Assembly: GCA_939800445.1 (NCBI GenBank)
Contig: CALNGU010000013.1
Span: 1 to 38,682 of the forward strand
Source of the DNA: an uncultured Bacteroidaceae bacterium
GTDB taxonomy: Bacteria; Bacteroidota; Bacteroidia; Bacteroidales; Bacteroidaceae
Reading direction: 5' to 3'
DNA length: 38,682 nt
In this document: positions 32,893 to 38,682 of the stretch, in pieces
Layout: every line of letters starts with the position of its first letter
Numbering within the stretch: the first letter of the stretch is position 1
Notes under the pieces: model-generated
Told to the model about the DNA's origin: nothing
The model's input: only the letters and a program-made list of their open reading frames with translations
The model's database searches: none
Program-made: the position numbers and the translations under genes

Positions 32893-34341
32893 ATGAAAGT
32901 TACGTTCCTGACACCTCCCTCGCTGGACAAGCACAAGCCGGCCGAGCGCACTGCCGGTTGCACGAGGGTGGTGTACGACATGGTGAATATCTATGAGTTG
33001 ACGGTCGCCGCACTCCTGGAGAGGGATGGTTTCGACGTGCGCTACAAGAATTTCGTCCTTGACAAGGCATCGCCTGCCGATTGCTTCGCATTCCTTGAGG
33101 GGGACGACAGTGACGTGTACTTCCTCTGGACGGTCAACCTGTCGATACCGACGGACAGGCAGGTCGAGGCATTCATCCACTCGCACCGCGCCGACGCATG
33201 GTGCATCTTTTTGGGACCGGGCGGCACCTATTTCACCTCATCCCTGCTCAGCCACCCCCGCTCGTTGGTGGTGCGGGGTGAACCCGAGGAGACGGTGCAT
33301 GAGTTGATGCTGCTCCTGCGTGACGGTGGCGACTGGCGGGGGGTGAAGGGCATATCCTATTTGCCCGATGGCAGCGGCGACGGCATTGCCAGCAATCCGC
33401 CGCGCCCGTTGATCAAGGACTTGGACAGTTTGCCGTTCCCGGCCATACATTTTGTCAAAGACCACACGTTTTTCAACCCCAAGTTGAAAGTCACGCTTTA
33501 TATGGCAATGGTCACTTCGCGCAACTGCCCGTTCCACTGCATCTACTGCGTGCCGAGTTCGCTGACATTCGCCCGCGAGATAGAGTACAAGAAGGAACAC
33601 GACGGACGCAAGCCGCCCGTGGGCTTCCGCTCGGTGGAGAATGTCGTTGAGGAAATCGACCAGCTCGCCGCGCAAGGCTACAAGGCGATAGGATTCATGG
33701 ACGACAACTTCATCGTCACCGAGAAGAGGTTGAAAGGCATTGGCGAGGCCTTGCTGCGCCACGGCATCGCGTGGGGATGCCAGGCACGTGTCGATGCCAT
33801 CACGGACAACGTGGCTGCGATGCTCAAGGAGTATGGTTGCCAATACGTGGACCTCGGGGTCGAATCGTTCAACGACGACATACTCAGATATATCAAAAAG
33901 GGCATCACCGAGGAGCAAATCCACCGTGCCATAGCACTGCTCAAGGAGCATGGCGTGCCTGTCAAACTGAACATCCTGATCGGGACAAGCCCCCTTGAGA
34001 CAAAGGAGACCATAAAAGACACGCTCCGCAAGGCGAAAGCCTTGAAGGTGGACCAGGTGATGTTCAACATCGTGTCGCCATTCCCCGCCACCGAGTTCTA
34101 TGACCTCGCCAAGGAGAACGGATGGATTGAGGGAGGAGAGTATGTCCCGACGGACGTGCAGCGCAACTCCATCCTCAGCTATCCCAACCTCTCGTCAAAG
34201 GACATGGAGAGGTTGCTGTTCCGCAACAACTTGCGGTTCTTCCTTTCCCCTGCATTCATCTGGCGGAACATAAGGAAGTTTTCATCCTTCAAGGAGTTCT
34301 GCGGGGCGGCAAAAGCATTGTGGATAAAACTGTTCGGCTGA
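32893..34341 (+). CDS. radical SAM protein with N-terminal cobalamin-binding-like domain
   Basis: 482 aa. The N-terminal 170 residues have the layout of the B12-binding domain of class B radical SAM proteins (KVTFLTPPSLDKHKPAERTA; CIFLGPGGTYF; VVRGEPEETVHELM), though the DxHxxG cobalamin motif is not visible. The radical SAM core carries C212-PFH-C216-IY-C219. IGFMDDNFIVTEKRLKGIGE and YVDLGVESFNDDILRYIKKG are typical of the core. The C-terminal about 120 residues form the substrate-side extension. Next gene is a GT2 glycosyltransferase 6 bp downstream, so the enzyme may modify a glycan or its lipid carrier; this is inference, as such proteins also act on many other substrates. Confidence 0.85.
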   Translation: MKVTFLTPPSLDKHKPAERTAGCTRVVYDMVNIYELTVAALLERDGFDVRYKNFVLDKASPADCFAFLEGDDSDVYFLWTVNLSIPTDRQVEAFIHSHRADAWCIFLGPGGTYFTSSLLSHPRSLVVRGEPEETVHELMLLLRDGGDWRGVKGISYLPDGSGDGIASNPPRPLIKDLDSLPFPAIHFVKDHTFFNPKLKVTLYMAMVTSRNCPFHCIYCVPSSLTFAREIEYKKEHDGRKPPVGFRSVENVVEEIDQLAAQGYKAIGFMDDNFIVTEKRLKGIGEALLRHGIAWGCQARVDAITDNVAAMLKEYGCQYVDLGVESFNDDILRYIKKGITEEQIHRAIALLKEHGVPVKLNILIGTSPLETKETIKDTLRKAKALKVDQVMFNIVSPFPATEFYDLAKENGWIEGGEYVPTDVQRNSILSYPNLSSKDMERLLFRNNLRFFLSPAFIWRNIRKFSSFKEFCGAAKALWIKLFG

Positions 34342-34347
34342 CATCGG

Positions 34348-35157
34348 GTGAAAGCATTAAGCGTCATATTGATCACATGGAACTCAATGCGCCATGCCAA
34401 GCCGTGCCTTGACGCGTTGATTGCCGCGCTGGATGGCGTGGACTATGAAATCATCATGGTGGACAACGGCTCAACGGACGGCACTGTCGCATTGCTGCGG
34501 CAGTACACGGGGACGGACGTGCGCCTTTATTGCAACGACAAGAACCTTGGGGTTGCCGCCGCGCGCAACATGGGGCTGCAAAAGGCCACCGGCAAACTGC
34601 TCTGGCTGCTTGACATAGACACGGTGGTCAACCGTGGCGCGTGGCTGGGACTGTCGTCATTCATGGACACGCACGGCGATTGCGGTGCCTGCGGATGCAA
34701 GTTGCTGAGCCGCTCGGGCGAGGTGCAGGACAGCTGCCGCCGCCTGCCATCGGTCAGGCACAAGCTGCTGAATGTCGTCGTGTCGTTGTGCGGCCGCTCA
34801 CCAGTGTTCAAACGGCTTGGCAACTGGGCGATGAGGCGCAACGAGAAGCAATACTACCACCAGCAGATGCTCGCGAGCGACCCTTTCGAGGTGGAGTACG
34901 TCATCGGAGCTTGCCAATTGCTGCGCAGCGAGGCTGTACGCGAGACGGGACTGCTGGACGAGCGCATCTTTTACGGGCCGGAGGACGCTGACTATTGCCT
35001 GAGGTTGAGCAAAAAGGGGTGGAAGATCTACTACCTGCCCTACTGCTCCTTTACCCACGACTACCAGCGCATGACCAACAAGCGTCTGTTCACGCCGATG
35101 GGATGGAGACATCTCAAGGCTCTCGTCTATTTCTTCGTGAAGCATCGGCGGTTCTGA
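34348..35157 (+). CDS. family 2 glycosyltransferase (rhamnosyltransferase-like), GTG start
   Basis: 269 aa. It starts with GTG at 34348, 6 bp after the radical SAM stop, since the N-terminus KALSVILITWNSMRHAKPCL begins there and no ATG fits. The GT-A landmarks are IIMVDNGSTDGTVALL, NLGVAAARNMGLQKATGKLL, the metal-binding DID at LLDIDTV, and VIGACQLLRSEAVRETGLLD plus FYGPEDADYCLRLSKKGWKI, typical of the WbbL/RfbN subgroup. Rhamnose transfer is common in that group but not proven here. Two-gene operon with the radical SAM protein. Confidence 0.88.
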   Translation: MKALSVILITWNSMRHAKPCLDALIAALDGVDYEIIMVDNGSTDGTVALLRQYTGTDVRLYCNDKNLGVAAARNMGLQKATGKLLWLLDIDTVVNRGAWLGLSSFMDTHGDCGACGCKLLSRSGEVQDSCRRLPSVRHKLLNVVVSLCGRSPVFKRLGNWAMRRNEKQYYHQQMLASDPFEVEYVIGACQLLRSEAVRETGLLDERIFYGPEDADYCLRLSKKGWKIYYLPYCSFTHDYQRMTNKRLFTPMGWRHLKALVYFFVKHRRF

Positions 35158-35209
35158 AGCTGCTGTTTCCCTTTTTCCTGCTATTTTCCTGCCTTAACGG
35201 CAAATCTTA

Positions 35210-35217
35210 TATCTTTG
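35210..35217 (+). promoter_or_regulatory. -7 box of cysS within a short palindrome
   Basis: TATCTTTG is an exact consensus match 28 bp before the ATG at 35245. It lies inside CGGCAAA (35198-35204) ... TTTGCCG (35214-35220), an inverted repeat overlapping the promoter. Confidence 0.65.
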
Positions 35218-35244
35218 CCGAACAAACCAAAACGATTGAAAGCC

Positions 35245-36717
35245 ATGGATACAAAATTGACCATATACAACACTCTGACACGCCGCAAGGAGGTGTTTGA
35301 GCCGTTGCACGCGCCGCACGTGGGGATGTATGTCTGCGGTCCGACCGTCTACGGCGACCCCCATCTGGGGCACGCACGGCCTGCCATCACGTTTGACTTG
35401 CTGTTCCGCTATCTGAAGTGGCTCGGCTACAAGGTCCGCTACGTGCGCAACATCACAGATGTCGGCCACCTGGAACACGATGCCGACGAGGGCGAGGACA
35501 AAATCGCCAAGAAAGCCCGCCTGGAGCAACTGGAGCCGATGGAGGTGGCACAGTACTACATCAACCGCTACCACAAAGCAATGGAGGCGTTGAACGTCTT
35601 GCCGCCGAGCATCGAGCCGCTTGCATCAGGCCACATCATCGAGCAAATCAAGCTGGTGGAGGAAATCCTGGCCAACGGATATGCCTACGTCAGCCACGGG
35701 TCAGTCTACTTCGATGTAGCGAAGTACGACAAAGCCCACCACTACGGCCGCCTGTCGGGACGAAACCTCGACGACGTGCTGAACACGACACGCGAACTCG
35801 ACGGACAGGACGAGAAACACAACCCCGCCGACTTCGCCTTGTGGAAATGCGCACAGCCCGAGCACATCATGCGCTGGCCTTCGCCGTGGAGCGACGGCTT
35901 CCCGGGATGGCACTGCGAATGCACGGCGATGGGACGGAAATACCTTGGTGCGCACTTCGACATACACGGTGGCGGCATGGACCTCATCTTCCCCCACCAT
36001 GAATGCGAGATAGCCCAGTCGGTCGCTTCGCAAGGCGATGACATGGTGAAGTACTGGATGCACAACAACATGATCACCATCAACGGCACGAAGATGGGCA
36101 AGTCGCTCGGCAATTTCATCACCCTTGAGGAATTCTTCACCGGGTCAAACGCCCTGCTTGCACAGGCCTATTCACCGATGACCATCAGGTTCTTCATCCT
36201 CCAGGCGCATTACAGGAGCACCGTGGACTTCAGCAACGAGGCACTGCAAGCAGCCGAAAAGGGATTGCAACGCCTCATGGAAGCTGCGGCAAACCTCGAC
36301 AAGCTCACCCCGTCGGACACCACGACCGTCGATGTCGCTGGTCTCGGCGACAAATGCCGTGCGGCGATGGATGACGACCTGAACTCGCCGATAGTCATCT
36401 CCCACCTCTTCGAAGCCGCCAAGGCAATCAACTCCATCCACGCAGGGACAGCCAAAATCAATGCTTCCGACCTGGCGGAGCTCAAGTCGGTGTTCCATTC
36501 CTACGCCTTCGACATCCTCGGGCTGCGGGAAGAGGAGCAAGAGGCTGCCGCATCGGGCGGCGAAGCATTCGAGGGCGCAGTCAACCTGCTGCTGCAACTC
36601 AGGCAGGAGGCCAAAGCCAACAAGGACTGGGCGACCGCCGACAAGATCCGCAACCGTTTGTCAGAATTGGGATTCACGCTCAAGGACACCAAGGACGGCA
36701 CGGAGTGGAGACTGTGA
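35245..36717 (+). CDS. cysS: cysteinyl-tRNA synthetase
   Basis: 490 aa from the ATG at 35245; the frame opens at 35215, but this lies at the promoter. Class I synthetase motifs are H40-L-G-H43 in DPHLGHARP and K283-M-G-K-S287 in [13 protein letters not shown]. Zinc ligands are recognisable: C31 (CGPTVYG), C224 in GWHCECT, H251/H252 and C254 in [11 protein letters not shown]. The C-terminal DALR-type helical domain ends [20 protein letters not shown]. It charges tRNA-Cys with cysteine in the cytosol. It has a strong promoter and an intrinsic terminator, so it is monocistronic. Length and motifs are normal. Confidence 0.97.
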   Translation: MDTKLTIYNTLTRRKEVFEPLHAPHVGMYVCGPTVYGDPHLGHARPAITFDLLFRYLKWLGYKVRYVRNITDVGHLEHDADEGEDKIAKKARLEQLEPMEVAQYYINRYHKAMEALNVLPPSIEPLASGHIIEQIKLVEEILANGYAYVSHGSVYFDVAKYDKAHHYGRLSGRNLDDVLNTTRELDGQDEKHNPADFALWKCAQPEHIMRWPSPWSDGFPGWHCECTAMGRKYLGAHFDIHGGGMDLIFPHHECEIAQSVASQGDDMVKYWMHNNMITINGTKMGKSLGNFITLEEFFTGSNALLAQAYSPMTIRFFILQAHYRSTVDFSNEALQAAEKGLQRLMEAAANLDKLTPSDTTTVDVAGLGDKCRAAMDDDLNSPIVISHLFEAAKAINSIHAGTAKINASDLAELKSVFHSYAFDILGLREEEQEAAASGGEAFEGAVNLLLQLRQEAKANKDWATADKIRNRLSELGFTLKDTKDGTEWRL

Positions 36718-36741
36718 GGGTGCCGGGACTAACAAAACTGC

Positions 36742-36774
36742 AAGGGACATCCGGCATGAGGATGTCCCTTTTTT
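36742..36774 (+). terminator. intrinsic terminator of cysS
   Basis: A perfect 11-bp stem (AAGGGACATCC / GGATGTCCCTT) with a 7-nt loop ends in TTTTTT, 24 bp after the stop codon. Confidence 0.9.
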
Positions 36775-36788
36775 CACCATAACGTTTA

Positions 36789-37388
36789 ATGAAACAGAAG
36801 AAAAAGATGCTGCAAATAGGTGATGTCGTCGTGTCGCTGGATGTCCTGCGCGAATGCTTCGTGTGCGACGTGGCGGCGTGCAAAGGGGAGTGCTGCATTG
36901 AGGGCGATGCAGGCGCACCCGTCAATGAGGACGAGATAGCCCGCCTCGAGGAGGTCCTGCCCGTCGTGTGGGATGACCTGTCGGATGCCGCACGGGCTGT
37001 CATCGACCGTCAAGGAGTAGTCTATGTCGATGCCGACGGCGATTTCGTCACATCCATCGTGGACGGCAAGGATTGTGTCTTCACCTGCCGCGACGCGGCG
37101 GGCAACTGCCTGTGCGCCATCGAGAAGGCTTTCCGCGAGGGGCGCACCGACTTCTACAAACCCGTCTCCTGCCATCTCTACCCCGTCAGGGTGGGTGATT
37201 ACGGGCCATACAAAGCCCTGAACTACCATCGCTGGGACGTGTGCAAGGCAGCCGTCGCACTGGGACGTGCCAAGGGAGTGCGCGTCTACCAATTCCTCCG
37301 CGAGCCGCTCGTGCGGAGGTTCGGCCAGGAATGGTACGACGAACTGTGCACCGCCGCCCGCGAAATGGAGGCGCAAGGACTGCTATGA
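36789..37388 (+). CDS. DUF3109 family protein with cysteine-rich metal-binding N-terminus
   Basis: 199 aa; Met7 is an alternative start. The N-terminal signature C23-FV-C26-DVAA-C31-KGE-C35-C36 and later cysteines (CVFTCRDAAGNCLCAI near 97-112; SCHLYPVR near 128; WDVCKAA near 150) match the DUF3109/YkgJ-type zinc or iron-sulfur proteins. The YQFLREPLVRRFGQEWYDEL segment closes the domain. Function in Bacteroidota is not established to my knowledge; related CxxCC proteins are small metal-binding proteins. It follows cysS on the same strand but after a strong terminator; I see no exact -7 box in the 15 bp between them, so it may depend on read-through. Confidence 0.85.
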   Translation: MKQKKKMLQIGDVVVSLDVLRECFVCDVAACKGECCIEGDAGAPVNEDEIARLEEVLPVVWDDLSDAARAVIDRQGVVYVDADGDFVTSIVDGKDCVFTCRDAAGNCLCAIEKAFREGRTDFYKPVSCHLYPVRVGDYGPYKALNYHRWDVCKAAVALGRAKGVRVYQFLREPLVRRFGQEWYDELCTAAREMEAQGLL

Positions 37389-37416
37389 GACTCCCGATTG
37401 GGGAGCGACGCTCCCC

Positions 37417-37812
37417 TCACCTCCTCCTCAACACATACATATCGGAAAAGGGCGACGTGATGTAGCTCTTGTTCCTGTCCAGCATCCGCAGCGAATCACC
37501 CGCGACCTTGAAATAGGTGGTGTCACCGCTCTCACCGTCGATTGCCGCCAGCACGTTGCCCGACAGGCGGTAGTTGCCGCGCACGGTGAAAGTGTCGCGC
37601 TCGACGTAGCGCATCTCGACCACGAAGCTGTCACCCTCCATCACATCCAGCACGACCTCGATGCCGGGGCAGTCGGCCGCCGGCAGCAGCCCCTCATAGC
37701 GTCCCGTGCGCAACTCCACGTCCTCTTCCAACGCAGCCTTGTCGCCTCCCCCGCAAGCAGCGGCAAGAGGCAGCACGAGGGCTGCAAACAATGTCTTGGC
37801 AATGTGTCCCAT
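37417..37812 (-). CDS. NlpE-like lipoprotein
   Basis: 131 aa from ATG 37812; ATG 37818 (133 aa) is equally possible, while the open frame to 37869 starts before the promoter-like site at 37837-37844. The signal ends in a lipobox with Cys20 (LVLPLAAACGGG). The mature protein contains GRYEGLLPAADCPGIEVVLD, the NlpE N-terminal signature, then beta strands with RYVERDTFTVRGNYRLSG and a final TTYFKVAGDSLRMLD. E. coli NlpE is an outer-membrane lipoprotein linked to copper stress and surface sensing; the CxxC and C-terminal OB domain are missing here, so only the N-terminal domain is shared. Monocistronic. Confidence 0.8.
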   Translation of the reverse strand: MGHIAKTLFAALVLPLAAACGGGDKAALEEDVELRTGRYEGLLPAADCPGIEVVLDVMEGDSFVVEMRYVERDTFTVRGNYRLSGNVLAAIDGESGDTTYFKVAGDSLRMLDRNKSYITSPFSDMYVLRRR

Positions 37813-37836
37813 ATCCATCAGTTTAATCTCGTGGCC

Positions 37837-37844
37837 GCAAGATA
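37837..37844 (-). promoter_or_regulatory. possible -7 box of the NlpE-like gene
   Basis: Minus-strand TATCTTGC matches TAnnTTTG at 6 of 8 positions, 19-25 bp before the candidate starts. Confidence 0.3.
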
Positions 37845-37924
37845 GGGAAAAATCCGCGTCCAGCAACACCTTCCCAGCAAAGCTGCCCGCACTGCCGCCA
37901 AAAGCGGGCGGAATGACCCCACGA

Positions 37925-37985
37925 AAGTCATCCTTTGTTAGTGCTTATAACAAGCCTTGTTATAGCCACTAACAAGGGATGACTT
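37925..37985. repeat. 29-bp imperfect palindrome with 3-nt loop
   Basis: The arms at 37925-37953 and 37957-37985 (opening AAGTCATCC and ending GGATGACTT) match at 26 of 29 positions. It lies between two minus-strand genes, about 80 bp upstream of the NlpE-like -7 site and downstream of the partial GH92 gene. As a transcript it would form a very stable hairpin; as DNA it could be a cruciform or a recombination site. Confidence 0.75.
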
Positions 37986-38078
37986 TGCCGAGGACATACG
38001 GTGATGGCGGCAACACCACCGTATGCCCCCGCACCGGTGCCCCGCCGTCGCCGCCGGGAGCAAGCGGGGGAAACGAAA

Positions 38079-38111
38079 ATACCGCCCCGTGGACGTTCCA
38101 CGGGACGGTAT
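38079..38111 (-). terminator. intrinsic terminator of the partial GH92 gene
   Basis: A 15-bp stem with one mismatch (ATACCGCCCCGTGGA / TCCACGGGACGGTAT) and a 3-nt loop is followed on the minus strand by TTTCGTTT. It lies 33 bp after the stop codon. Confidence 0.75.
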
Positions 38112-38143
38112 CCAAACAGCCGTCGCCACTCGGGGCGGGGATG

Positions 38144-38682
38144 TCACTCGCCCTTCATGACGAATGTGATGTGCCTTGCCTTGACGAAATCGGCGTGACT
38201 GATGGTGTAGCCCTTGTGACGCTTGCCATCGACGAGTATGTGGTCGATGTAAATCGAGCTGCCCCCCTCGGGACGCTGCACCTCGAGCACCACCTTGTCA
38301 TTGCCCCAGTAGCGCGGGTCAAGCTCGACCTCCACGCGGTCAAACACCGGCGATGTGAAAGTGTAGGTGGGGTCGCCCGGGCAATCGGGATAGAAGCCCG
38401 CCATGCTGAATATCGCCCACGTTGACATCGTGCCAGTGTCATCGTTGCCTGGCAGTCCGGCAGGCTCGTTGCGGAAGTGCTTGGACAGCAGCTCGCGGAC
38501 GGTCTTCTGCGTCCTCCACTCCTCGCCCTTGAAGTGGCTGAATAGATAGGGATAGATGATGTCTGGCTCATTGGCCATGTCGAAATGCTCGTCGTCGAAG
38601 ATGCGTTGCAGGTTGGCGACATACGCCCGCTTGCCCCCCATCAGCTTGGCGAGCCCCATCGGGTCGTGCGGCACGGCGAAGG
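38144..38682 (-). CDS. GH92 alpha-mannosidase, 5' part cut by the window edge
   Basis: The C-terminal 178 residues of a second GH92 enzyme, entering from the right edge in frame (FAVPHDPMGLAKLMGG). The family's calcium/catalytic block reads PGNDDTGTMSTWAIFSMAGF, with the D-D-T-G variant in place of E-D-N-G of the first GH92 gene. It ends in the usual beta-domain (PVFDRVEVELDPRYWGNDK; ISHADFVKARHITFVM). Exo-mannosidase by family; linkage unknown. Not a close copy of the 15541-17835 protein, so probably a different specificity. No start or signal peptide can be seen. Confidence 0.88.
   Translation of the reverse strand, partial: FAVPHDPMGLAKLMGGKRAYVANLQRIFDDEHFDMANEPDIIYPYLFSHFKGEEWRTQKTVRELLSKHFRNEPAGLPGNDDTGTMSTWAIFSMAGFYPDCPGDPTYTFTSPVFDRVEVELDPRYWGNDKVVLEVQRPEGGSSIYIDHILVDGKRHKGYTISHADFVKARHITFVMKGE

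Overview
The window looks like a chromosomal segment of a GC-rich member of the Bacteroidales (Prevotellaceae- or Muribaculaceae-like; the family cannot be fixed by eye). The basis is the Bacteroidota promoter signature (TAnnTTTG -7 boxes) a short distance before many genes, secreted proteins ending in type IX-like C-terminal sorting domains, lipoproteins with short SCxx/ACGG lipoboxes, GH92 mannosidases, BACON and GEVED-type domains, and a BioG-type biotin operon. No rRNA, tRNA, IS element, phage gene or CRISPR array was recognised.

Layout. 1-334: 3' part of an AT-rich SatD-like gene (minus). 487-3630: membrane-fusion lipoprotein plus two ABC-2 permeases (minus) with no adjacent ATPase. 3.7-3.9 kb: repeat/palindrome element. 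4.0-7.2 kb: a lipoprotein and a large secreted GEVED protein (minus). 7.4-8.9 kb: a Nudix-family regulator behind three operator palindromes, followed by a VWA protein (plus). 9.0-13.9 kb: two-gene secreted operon, an M6-type metallopeptidase then an adhesin-like BACON protein (minus). 14.2-15.3 kb: ribD. 15.5-17.8 kb: GH92 mannosidase lipoprotein. 17.9-24.5 kb: surface-glycan locus with glf (minus) and, divergently, a GT8-GT4 fusion, GT2, GT4 and a DUF5672 protein (plus). 24.6-25.8 kb: fused SpmA/SpmB-like membrane protein. 26.0-31.5 kb: a tightly overlapping bioB-A-F-G-C-D operon (minus). 32.0-32.8 kb: two small, apparently related membrane proteins. 32.9-35.2 kb: radical SAM protein plus GT2. 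35.2-37.4 kb: cysS and a DUF3109 protein. 37.4-37.8 kb: NlpE-like lipoprotein. 38.1 kb to the end: 3' part of a second GH92 gene.

How it works together. Two clusters (17.9-24.5 and 32.9-35.2 kb) fit synthesis of a surface polysaccharide, the first probably galactofuranose-containing. The secreted peptidase, adhesin, GEVED protein and GH92 enzymes fit an envelope-centred, glycan- and protein-degrading gut lifestyle. The bio genes should take malonyl-ACP methyl ester through to biotin, except for the shared fatty-acid synthesis steps.

The least explained part is non-coding. Four intergenic regions (3.70-3.90, 19.23-19.39, 25.91-26.02 and 31.69-31.88 kb) carry degenerate direct repeats with a 21-22 bp period, about two helical turns, often with palindromes. 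A separate 66-bp repeat occurs at 8.94 and 14.09 kb, and a 31-bp promoter-proximal repeat precedes GH92 and glf. The Nudix/VWA pair under three phased operators is the best candidate for a small regulated system not well described.
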